Shown here: positions 39,362 to 46,656 of the stretch, piece after piece
Position numbering within the stretch: position 1 is the first letter of the stretch
How the letters are laid out: each line of letters begins with the position of its first letter
Source: Streptomyces griseofuscus
Lineage (GTDB): Bacteria > Actinomycetota > Actinomycetes > Streptomycetales > Streptomycetaceae
Reading direction: 5' to 3'
DNA: 64,000 nucleotides
Assembly: GCF_014673495.1 (NCBI RefSeq)
Contig: NZ_CP051006.1
Span: 6,785,501 to 6,849,500 of the forward strand
Program-made: the position numbers and the translations under genes
The notes under the pieces: model-generated
Seen by the model: the letters and a program-made list of their open reading frames with translations, nothing else
Database searches by the model: none
Told to the model about the DNA's origin: nothing

Positions 39362-40087
39362 CTACGCCGCCGCCGGCATCTCCGGCCGCAGCGGCCACTC
39401 CGTGCTGACCGTCTCGTCCGAGCCGTTGCGGGCGAACCAGGACTGGAGGCCGCGGGCCTGGGCGGCATGCCAGTTGGCCTGGAGGGTGTGCAGCTCGGCG
39501 GGGGAGAGGCGTTCGAGGCGGGTGGCGAAGCGGCGGCCCAGCGCGCGCACCACCTCCAGCGCGGCCAGCGCGTCCGCCGCCGCGTCGTGCGCCCCCTCCA
39601 GTTCCACGCCGTAATGCGCGCACAGATCCGTCAGCGTGCGGCGCCCCTTGCGATAGCGGTCCAGATGCTTGTCCAGCACCCGCGGATCCAGCACCCGCAG
39701 CGGCACCGAAGGGAACCACCGCTCCAGCGACGACGCCCGGTGCCGGCGCAACTCCCGGTCCAGCAGCGTCAGATCGAACGGCGCGTTCATCACCACCAGC
39801 GGGCGCCCCCGCGCCGCGTGCTCCGCCAGCTGCTCGGCTATCTCGAACATCACCGGCGCCGGCCAGCGCCCGTTGCGCTGGAGGTGCTCCTCCGTCAGCC
39901 CGTGCACCGCTATCGCCCCCGCCGGCACCGGAACCCCCGGGTTCACCAGCCAGCGCGAGACGCGGGGCAGCGTCTCCGGTGCGTCCTGGACGACGACGGC
40001 GGCCGACACGATCCGGTCGGTCTCGACGTCCACACCCGTGGTCTCCGTGTCGAAGGCGGCCAACGGCCCCTCGTACCAGTACGTCAT
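39362..40087 (-). CDS. DnaQ-like DEDDh 3'-5' exonuclease
   Basis: A 241-residue nuclease. ExoI AAFDTETTGVD is at about residues 11-21, HGLTEEHL follows, ExoII is NAPFDLTLLDREL, and ExoIII is HDAAADALAALEV (His + Asp of the DEDDh type). It resembles the epsilon/DinG-linked exonuclease group and may trim DNA or RNA 3' ends; a replication-proofreading role is not implied. ATG 40087 has GAGGAG 9 bases upstream; GTG 40108 would add seven residues. Divergent from the DUF4365 gene. Confidence 0.88.
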   Translation of the reverse strand: MTYWYEGPLAAFDTETTGVDVETDRIVSAAVVVQDAPETLPRVSRWLVNPGVPVPAGAIAVHGLTEEHLQRNGRWPAPVMFEIAEQLAEHAARGRPLVVMNAPFDLTLLDRELRRHRASSLERWFPSVPLRVLDPRVLDKHLDRYRKGRRTLTDLCAHYGVELEGAHDAAADALAALEVVRALGRRFATRLERLSPAELHTLQANWHAAQARGLQSWFARNGSDETVSTEWPLRPEMPAAA

Positions 40088-40254
40088 CCCACCCAACTCC
40101 TCGTTCACCCACGGCAGATGACGTACCGTCTTCTGCCAGTTTGGTGATACCCGGGCCGTTTGCGCCGTACGCCGGACGGAGACAACAGGAGTACGGGTCT
40201 TTGCAGTTCAGCAGCCCGCAGCGGGGAAACTCTTGGCTCGGAAGGCTGTTGGTC

Positions 40255-40821
40255 ATGGCCACTTTGCAGCCCGAGCGCGGCGGGCTGCTGCCCGAGCGCA
40301 CGGGCACCGTCCGCGGCTCGCTCGCCACCACCGCCTGCATGGAGACACTCCAGGTCGGCTATCTGCACGCGGTCGCCGCCGCGGCCGGCTGCTCGCTGTC
40401 CCAGCCCTTCCCGGACAACGGCATCGACTGGCACGTCAGCCACAGCGCGCCCGGCCACACCGTCGACGACGAGGTCACCATCAAGGTCCAGCTCAAGGCC
40501 ACGTACCAGATACCGCCCCACCCCCCGGGCCGCACCTTCTCCTTCACGCTCGACAACGACCATCTGCGCAAGCTCGCCCGCACACCCGTCTCGGTGCACA
40601 AGATCCTCGTCGTGATGCTGGTCCCGCGCGCCCAGGACGACTGGCTGCGCGCCGGCCACGACCGGCTCGACCTGAGGCACTGCTGCTACTGGGTCAACCT
40701 GGCCGGCCACCCGCTCACCGGCCGGACCCGGACCACCGTGCGGATACCGACCACACGCATCTTCGACGACCGGGCGCTGTGCGAGATCATGACCCGCGTC
40801 GGGACGGGAGGCAGACCATGA
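40255..40821 (+). CDS. DUF4365 protein, possible PD-(D/E)XK-like nuclease fold
   Basis: A 188-residue protein. It contains FPDNGIDWHVSH (about residues 56-67) then VTIKVQLKATYQI (about 77-89): an Asp and a Q-x-K placed as in the restriction-endonuclease core of Mrr-like proteins (D...[E/Q]xK). It ends in a beta-rich part with HCCYWVNLAGHP. The DUF4365 assignment is from memory of the LKAT and WVNLAGHP features; nuclease activity is inference. Its stop overlaps the next start by 4 bases (ATGA), so the two products are translationally coupled and probably act together. Divergent from the DEDDh exonuclease. Confidence 0.7.
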   Translation: MATLQPERGGLLPERTGTVRGSLATTACMETLQVGYLHAVAAAAGCSLSQPFPDNGIDWHVSHSAPGHTVDDEVTIKVQLKATYQIPPHPPGRTFSFTLDNDHLRKLARTPVSVHKILVVMLVPRAQDDWLRAGHDRLDLRHCCYWVNLAGHPLTGRTRTTVRIPTTRIFDDRALCEIMTRVGTGGRP

Positions 40822-42032
40822 GGATCCGTCCCGACGAGGAGCAGGTGCCGCCGCGGCCGCGCCCGGGCGCCCTCCCCTGGCACCGCCCCCCGAGCCCCGC
40901 CGACGTCGACCCCGCCGTCCTCGCCGCCCTGCTGCGCCGGCACGGCTGGCAGCGCCGCGGCGGGGCCGCCGGACGCTACGGCCGCTGGACCCCGCCAGGA
41001 CCGAGCGGCGCCGGGACCAGCCTGCTGGTCCCCGAGAGCCGCGCCTACCCCGACAGCGACGACCTCCTCACCGAGGCCCTGGACGCCCTCGCCCGCAGCG
41101 ACACCCCCGCCGCCCGCGAGGTGCTGATCTGCCTCGCCGTGCCCAGCGACGAGATCCGCTGGTGGCGCGACACCCCGAGCGGCCCGGCCGGCGCCGCCTC
41201 CTGGGGCCACGAGGAGCAACTGCGCGACGCCGGACGCCAGTTGCTGCTCGCCGCGGCCCTCGCCACCCGCGCCAGGGCCGGCTACCACGGCGCCCGCCAC
41301 CGCCGCGCCGCCACCGCCCTCCTCGACGACGTCCTCGTCGGACCCGCCACCGAGGACGGCCGGCTGACCGCCTTCGCGCCCGTCGCCGTCGCCCGCCCCC
41401 TCGCCGTCCGCCTCCACCAGGCCCTGTACGCCGCCCGCGAGGCCATCGACTACCGGCGCGCCACCGGCGGCATGGACGCCTTCGACGGCGCCGTCGAAGC
41501 CGGCGTCAGCCGCGAGCTGACCGAGGCCATCGGCGCGCTGGTGCGGGGCACCGAGGGCGCCGGGGTCGCCGTCGCCTGGGCACCCGCCGCCGGCGTCCCC
41601 GAGGGCTGCGCCCCGGGCGCCGAATCCGTCGAGTTCTCCCCCGGCGACCTGCCCGTGCTGCGCGAGGCCGCGGCCCGCTATCTGCATGAGGAACCCTCCG
41701 AGGCCGTGCGGATCACCGGCGCGGTGGTGCGGCTGCGCCGCTCCGGCCCGCGCGGCGAGGGCACCGTACGACTGCGTGTCCTCGCGGGCGCCGAGGTGCC
41801 GCACGTCCGCGTGACCCTGGACGAGGAGGACTACCGGATCGCGGGCCACGCCCATCTCGTCGGCCTCCCGGTGCGGGTGCACGGCCGGCTGGAGCGGCGC
41901 GGCGGCTTCCGCAGGCTCACCGGCGCCTCCGGGGTCGTACCCGTACAGGTGGACGAGGCGGAGCGGGACCGGCTGATGAAATCCCTCCAGGAGAACCTGG
42001 ACTTCTTCGAGGAGGCCTGCGGGGAGGCGTGA
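40818..42032 (+). CDS. Unknown conserved protein coupled to DUF4365
   Basis: A 404-residue protein that I do not recognise as a named family. The N-terminal 60 residues are Pro/Arg-rich with LRRHGWQRRGGAAGRYGRWTPP. A middle helical, Ala-rich region follows (about 100-250, including RARAGYHGARHRRAATALLDD). The C-terminal 130 residues are beta-rich and OB-like (RITGAVVRLRRSG, GTVRLRVLAG, VRVTLDEEDYRIAGHAH, LPVRVHGRLERRGGFRRL). There is no signal peptide or membrane helix. ATG 40818 overlaps the DUF4365 stop. The basic OB-like end suggests nucleic-acid binding, by inference only. Confidence 0.7.
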   Translation: MRIRPDEEQVPPRPRPGALPWHRPPSPADVDPAVLAALLRRHGWQRRGGAAGRYGRWTPPGPSGAGTSLLVPESRAYPDSDDLLTEALDALARSDTPAAREVLICLAVPSDEIRWWRDTPSGPAGAASWGHEEQLRDAGRQLLLAAALATRARAGYHGARHRRAATALLDDVLVGPATEDGRLTAFAPVAVARPLAVRLHQALYAAREAIDYRRATGGMDAFDGAVEAGVSRELTEAIGALVRGTEGAGVAVAWAPAAGVPEGCAPGAESVEFSPGDLPVLREAAARYLHEEPSEAVRITGAVVRLRRSGPRGEGTVRLRVLAGAEVPHVRVTLDEEDYRIAGHAHLVGLPVRVHGRLERRGGFRRLTGASGVVPVQVDEAERDRLMKSLQENLDFFEEACGEA

Positions 42033-42145
42033 GGGGCCGGGGACCGACCGTAACCGTTTCGCGGTCGGTGCCCTCGGGTCGGTACGATCGCCTGTGCGCG
42101 CGCTCCTGGTATGGCGCCGCACCCACCTTCAGTCAGGAGAGACCG

Positions 42146-44122
42146 GTGTCAGACGTCCGTGTGATCATCCAACGCGATTCCGAGCGGGAAGAACGCGTGG
42201 TGACGACGGGCACTACGGCCGCCGACCTCTTCGCGGGCGAGCGCTCGATCATCGCCGCGCGCGTGGCCGGCGAGCTGAAGGACCTCGCGTACGAACTGTC
42301 CGACGGCGACGAGGTCGAGGCCGTCGAGATCGCCTCCGAGGACGGCCTGAACATCCTGCGCCACTCCACCGCGCATGTCATGGCGCAGGCCGTGCAGGAG
42401 CTGTTCCCCGAGGCCAAGCTCGGCATCGGCCCGCCGGTCAAGGACGGTTTCTACTACGACTTCGACGTCGAGAAGCCGTTCACGCCCGAGGATCTCAAGG
42501 CCATCGAGAAGAAGATGCAGGAGATCCAGAAGCGCGGGCAGAAGTTCGCCCGTCGCGTCGTCACCGACGAGGCCGCCCGCGAGGAGCTGGCCGACGAGCC
42601 GTACAAGCTGGAGCTGATCGGCCTCAAGGGTTCCGCGTCGCACGACGACGGCGCGGACGTCGAGGTCGGCGTCGGCGAGCTGACGATCTACGACAACCTG
42701 GACGCCAAGACCGGCGAGCTGTGCTGGAAGGACCTCTGCCGCGGTCCCCATCTGCCCTCCACCCGCCTCATCCCGGCGTTCAAGCTGATGCGCAACGCGG
42801 CCGCCTACTGGCGCGGCAGCGAGAAGAACCCGATGCTCCAGCGCATCTACGGCACCGCCTGGCCGTCCAAGGACGAGCTGAAGGCGCACCTGGAGTTCCT
42901 CGCCGAGGCCGAGAAGCGCGACCACCGCAAGCTCGGCGCCGAGCTGGACCTCTTCTCCATCCCCGAGCAGATCGGCTCCGGCCTCGCCGTCTTCCACCCC
43001 AAGGGCGGCATCATCCGCCGCACCATGGAGGACTACTCGCGGCGCCGCCACGAGGAGGAGGGCTACGAGTTCGTCTACACCCCGCACGCGACGAAGGGGA
43101 AGCTCTTCGAGACCTCGGGCCACCTGGACTGGTACGCCGACGGCATGTACCCGCCCATGCAGCTCGACGAGGGCGTGGACTACTACCTCAAGCCCATGAA
43201 CTGCCCGATGCACAACCTGATCTTCGACGCGCGCGGCCGCTCCTACCGCGAACTGCCGCTGCGCCTCTTCGAGTTCGGAACCGTGTACCGGTACGAGAAG
43301 TCGGGCGTCGTGCACGGCCTCACCCGCGCCCGCGGCTTCACGCAGGACGACGCGCACATCTACTGCACCCGTGAGCAGATGTCCGAGGAGCTGGACAAGA
43401 CGCTCACCTTCGTCCTCGGCCTGCTGCGGGACTACGGTCTGACCGACTTCTACCTGGAGCTGTCCACCAAGGATCCGGAGAAGTTCGTCGGCTCCGACGA
43501 GGTCTGGGAGGAGGCGACCGAGACCCTGCGCCAGGTCGCCGAGAAGCAGGGCCTGCCCCTGGTCCCGGACCCGGGCGGCGCCGCGTTCTACGGCCCGAAG
43601 ATCTCCGTCCAGGCCAAGGACGCCATCGGCCGCACCTGGCAGATGTCGACGATCCAGCTCGACTTCAACCTGCCCGAGCGGTTCAACCTGGAGTTCACCG
43701 GCTCCGACGGCACCAAGCAGCGCCCGGTCATGATCCACCGCGCGCTGTTCGGCTCCATCGAGCGGTTCTTCGCGGTGCTCCTGGAGCACTACGCGGGCGC
43801 GTTCCCGGCGTGGCTGGCCCCGGTGCAGGCGCTCGGCATCCCGATCGGCGACGGTCATGTCGAGTACCTGGAGAAGTTCGCCGCGGCGGCCCGCAAGCAG
43901 GGCCTGCGCGTCGAGGTGGACTCCTCCTCGGACCGTATGCAGAAGAAGATCCGCAACGCCCAGAAGCAGAAGGTGCCCTTCATGGTCATCGCGGGCGACG
44001 AGGACATGTCGAACGGCTCGGTTTCCTTCCGCTACCGCGACGGCTCCCAGGAGAACGGCATCCCGGTCGACGAGGCCATCGCCAAGATCGCCAAGATCGT
44101 GGCGGAGCGGGCCCAGGTCTGA
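42146..44122 (+). CDS. thrS: Threonyl-tRNA synthetase
   Basis: Charges tRNA-Thr with threonine. At 658 residues it has the full domain order: TGS (1 to about 60, VIIQRDSERE...), editing domain with HSTAHVMAQAV (about 71-81), class II core with MNCPMHNLIF (about 351) and RARGFTQDDAHIYC, motif 3 HRALFGSIERFF, and the anticodon domain. GTG 42146 has AGGAGA upstream. The 5' region has TACGAT (42083-42088) and an ACCGACCG/CGGTCGGT hairpin (42043-42069) but no T-box features. Followed by a terminator. Confidence 0.97.
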   Translation: MSDVRVIIQRDSEREERVVTTGTTAADLFAGERSIIAARVAGELKDLAYELSDGDEVEAVEIASEDGLNILRHSTAHVMAQAVQELFPEAKLGIGPPVKDGFYYDFDVEKPFTPEDLKAIEKKMQEIQKRGQKFARRVVTDEAAREELADEPYKLELIGLKGSASHDDGADVEVGVGELTIYDNLDAKTGELCWKDLCRGPHLPSTRLIPAFKLMRNAAAYWRGSEKNPMLQRIYGTAWPSKDELKAHLEFLAEAEKRDHRKLGAELDLFSIPEQIGSGLAVFHPKGGIIRRTMEDYSRRRHEEEGYEFVYTPHATKGKLFETSGHLDWYADGMYPPMQLDEGVDYYLKPMNCPMHNLIFDARGRSYRELPLRLFEFGTVYRYEKSGVVHGLTRARGFTQDDAHIYCTREQMSEELDKTLTFVLGLLRDYGLTDFYLELSTKDPEKFVGSDEVWEEATETLRQVAEKQGLPLVPDPGGAAFYGPKISVQAKDAIGRTWQMSTIQLDFNLPERFNLEFTGSDGTKQRPVMIHRALFGSIERFFAVLLEHYAGAFPAWLAPVQALGIPIGDGHVEYLEKFAAAARKQGLRVEVDSSSDRMQKKIRNAQKQKVPFMVIAGDEDMSNGSVSFRYRDGSQENGIPVDEAIAKIAKIVAERAQV

Positions 44123-44134
44123 CCCTGGCCGAGA

Positions 44135-44169
44135 AGGGCCCCCGGCGGACTTCGGTCTCCGGGGGCCCT
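44135..44169 (+). terminator. Terminator of thrS
   Basis: 11-bp GC stem (44135-44145/44159-44169) topped by a GAC-TTCG-GTC tetraloop helix, 12 bp after the stop. Confidence 0.8.
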
Positions 44170-44206
44170 GGCCTGTACGGGGGCCTTACGCCATATGCTG
44201 CGTAGC

Positions 44207-44752
44207 ATGACGAGTGAGCCGGAGCAGCAGATCGGCGTGGGGACGCAGGACGCGTTCCAGCGCCTGTGGACGCCTCATCGGATGGCCTACATCCAGGGCG
44301 AGAACAAGCCGAGCGGCCCGGAGGCCGGAGACGGCTGTCCCTTCTGCTCGATCCCGGCCAAGTCGGACGAGGACGGGCTGATCATCCGCCGCGGCGAGCA
44401 TGTCTACGCCGTCCTCAACCTGTATCCGTACAACGGCGGCCATCTGATGACCGTGCCCTACCGGCATGTCGCCGACTACACGGAGCTCACCGGGCCCGAG
44501 ACCGCCGAGCTGGCGGAGCTGACCAAGCAGGCGATGACCGCCCTGCGTACCGCGTCCGGGGCGCACGGCTTCAACATCGGCATGAACCAGGGTGCGGTGG
44601 CGGGCGCCGGCATCGCCGCCCACCTGCACCAGCATGTGGTGCCCCGCTGGGGCGGCGACACCAACTTCATGCCGGTCGTCGGCCACACCAAGGTCCTCCC
44701 GCAGCTTCTCGCCGACACCCGCGAGATGCTGGCGGACGCCTGGCCCGCGTAG
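44207..44752 (+). CDS. HIT-domain nucleotide hydrolase
   Basis: A 181-residue histidine-triad protein. The N-terminal LWTPHRMAYI and GCPFCSIP (zinc-type Cys pair) segments lead into the HIT domain with VVLNLYPYNGGHLM-like strands. The triad is HLHQHVVPRW (about residues 137-146). It resembles the Ap4A phosphorylase-like subgroup and probably cleaves dinucleoside polyphosphates. ATG 44207 is 7 bases after TATGCT (44194-44199), hence leaderless; an ATG at 44195 lies inside the -10 box. Thr-tRNA synthetase upstream is a possible Ap4A source. Confidence 0.88.
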   Translation: MTSEPEQQIGVGTQDAFQRLWTPHRMAYIQGENKPSGPEAGDGCPFCSIPAKSDEDGLIIRRGEHVYAVLNLYPYNGGHLMTVPYRHVADYTELTGPETAELAELTKQAMTALRTASGAHGFNIGMNQGAVAGAGIAAHLHQHVVPRWGGDTNFMPVVGHTKVLPQLLADTREMLADAWPA

Positions 44753-44768
44753 GCCGGTACGTCGCACG

Positions 44769-44806
44769 GAAGAGGGCGCCTCCCCGAACGGGGAGGCGCC
44801 CTCTTC
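44769..44806. terminator. Bidirectional terminator
   Basis: Perfect 17-bp stem (44769-44785/44790-44806), loop GAAC, between the convergent HIT gene and the 548-aa gene. Confidence 0.85.
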
Positions 44807-44820
44807 GGGTTCCGGACGCG

Positions 44821-46467
44821 CTACGCGTCGTACAGGTCCGCCTTGCGCGGCGACGGGTCCTGGATCGCTCCGCTGAGCACCGAGGAGCGGTTGCCGAACT
44901 TCTCCGTGTCGACGCCGTGATCCTTGAGGACCTTGAGCGCGGCCGAGTGCACCACCCGCAGCACCGGAGTGGCCGCGCGCAGCGCGTCGTCGGCCATGAA
45001 GCGGTGCTTCCACGGCTGGTCGGCCCAGGCGTGCCGCAGACCGAACGGCTCGGGCAGGCCCAGTGAGCCGCCGAGCCAGTTGAGCAGCGGCGGGTACCAG
45101 GCCAGCGGGGCGCGCACGGCGAGCCGTACGACCTCGTCCGTGGTCATCAAGGGCAGGTTGATCTTGCGGGTCTCCCAGAACTTGAAGGTCTTGGTGACCT
45201 CCTTGGTGCGCCCCTCCGGCTTGCTCCAGAACAGGCCGCTGACGGGGCCGAGCGCATGGCCGGTGACCTCGATGCGCAGCGTCTCGTGCAGCACGGTGAC
45301 GGTGATCATCATGGTGATCACCAGCTGGCCGTCCCACAGCGTCCACTGCACGCCCAGGTAGTGCCGGTCGCCCTTGCCGAACTGCTGCTTGTTGCAGATT
45401 TCCTGTATGGCGTGCGGCTTGACCTGGAAGGCCTCCACGTCGGCGCCCTCGGGCCGGGACACCGCGCCCGCGCCCTCCGGGATGGGGGTGACGATCCAGT
45501 GCTTGACCGACGGCTTGGGGAAGCCCCCGGTGTTCAGCGGGCCGCGCTCCAGCAGGGCCAGCTGGTCATGGATCGCGCGGATGACGTCCCAGCTGCGGAA
45601 CGGGTGGATCTCCCGGCCGGGGTCGTCGGACACCAGCTCCTCGGCGAGCTGCCAGGAGCCCCAGCGGGTGCCCATGCCGAGTATGCCCTTGGGGCCCGCG
45701 TAGAAGACCGAGTTGGACTGCTGCTCGGCGGTGAGCCGGGCCAGGGCCTCGCGCAGCGCGTCGGCCGCGGTCTGGTCCGGGCCGCGCGGCACCGCCTCGG
45801 GCACCTTGATGCCGACGCTGCTGCCGGACAGCAGGCCGTCCCAGCGGGAGCGCAGGTCCTGGGCGGTGCGTTCGCAGATCCGCTTGGCCAGGTACCAGCC
45901 GACGACGGGCAGCACCACGGCCGCCCGTGCGTACCATCCCCAGAAGCCGCCGAAGGGCATCTTCACCAGGAACAGCACGGCCAGCAGGCCCACGCCGAGG
46001 AGCAGCGTGGTGGCCAGGGTGCCGGCCCGTTTGTCGTCCCGCTTGGCGACGAAGGCGCGCAGCTGGAAGACGAGCAGCCAGCCGATCAGGCCCGGCAGGA
46101 AGAGCACGCCGCACAGGACGGTCACGAGCGTCAGCCGGTTGTCGCGCTCCCGGCGGATGTTGTTGGCCGCCAGGCAGTGCTCGACCACGAACTGGGGTTC
46201 GGAGCCGAAGGACTGGATGAGCGGCTTGCGGCCGGCGCCGAGCATGCGATCCACGACGGCACGCGAGAACGCCTCGCCGAGGTTGGGCCTGAACAGGGCG
46301 ATCCTGCCGCCCTTGACGGTGGACTGATGCCACTCGTTGTCCGCGTCCTTGATCTTTTCGACCGGGCCGTCCCGGTAGGCCGCGGAGGCCAGGGCGGCCG
46401 TCGCCGCCTGCTGGCCGTCGCCGGAGACGGGCACCTGGGGCCCGTCCCACTCCGTTCCAAACGACAT
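44821..46467 (-). CDS. 548-residue membrane protein of unknown function
   Basis: No family that I can name. The N-terminal cytoplasmic part (MSFGTEWDGPQVPV, ALFRPNLGEAFSRAVV) is followed by at least four hydrophobic segments: two at about 125-155 (VTVLCGVLFLPGLIGWLLVF) and two at about 170-215 (TLLLGVGLLAVLFLVKMPFG, AAVVLPVVGWYLA). A 330-residue soluble region follows (YAGPKGILGMGTRWGSW, HWIVTPIPEGAG, VQWTLWDGQLVITMMITVTV), ending KADLYDA. The soluble half may be cytoplasmic. ATG 46467 follows GGGCGGGA; other starts up to 46527 exist. Lone gene with its own terminator. Confidence 0.7.
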   Translation of the reverse strand: MSFGTEWDGPQVPVSGDGQQAATAALASAAYRDGPVEKIKDADNEWHQSTVKGGRIALFRPNLGEAFSRAVVDRMLGAGRKPLIQSFGSEPQFVVEHCLAANNIRRERDNRLTLVTVLCGVLFLPGLIGWLLVFQLRAFVAKRDDKRAGTLATTLLLGVGLLAVLFLVKMPFGGFWGWYARAAVVLPVVGWYLAKRICERTAQDLRSRWDGLLSGSSVGIKVPEAVPRGPDQTAADALREALARLTAEQQSNSVFYAGPKGILGMGTRWGSWQLAEELVSDDPGREIHPFRSWDVIRAIHDQLALLERGPLNTGGFPKPSVKHWIVTPIPEGAGAVSRPEGADVEAFQVKPHAIQEICNKQQFGKGDRHYLGVQWTLWDGQLVITMMITVTVLHETLRIEVTGHALGPVSGLFWSKPEGRTKEVTKTFKFWETRKINLPLMTTDEVVRLAVRAPLAWYPPLLNWLGGSLGLPEPFGLRHAWADQPWKHRFMADDALRAATPVLRVVHSAALKVLKDHGVDTEKFGNRSSVLSGAIQDPSPRKADLYDA

Positions 46468-46617
46468 TCCCGCCCCCATCGCCGCCGGTGTCGCTCCTGC
46501 GGCCTTCCCGACTTCCCTGCCCCGCACACCTGTTGGGCGCGTCGTCGTACCGGAATCGGACGGCCGGCGCGGGACGTGCCCAGGTGATCAGCGTATCGGC
46601 CGGCACCGACAAGCGGA

Positions 46618-46643
46618 GGGCGGACGGCCGAAGCCGTCCGCCC
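46618..46643 (-). terminator. Terminator of the EF-G2-like gene
   Basis: 11-bp perfect stem (46618-46628/46633-46643) with a CGAA loop, 14 bp beyond the stop on the minus strand. Confidence 0.75.
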
Positions 46644-46656
46644 CGGTGCCCGGGAA

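Noticed and set aside
42033..42145. T-box or leader peptide controlling thrS
   Set aside because: No T-box core (AGGGTGGNACCGCG-like) is visible, and a mini-ORF at 42113-42166 has no Thr codons and overlaps the thrS start, so it is probably chance.
42149..43858. A 569-codon frame antisense to thrS
   Set aside because: thrS has all class II synthetase motifs; the antisense product shows only Val/Leu/Glu-rich mirrored codons.
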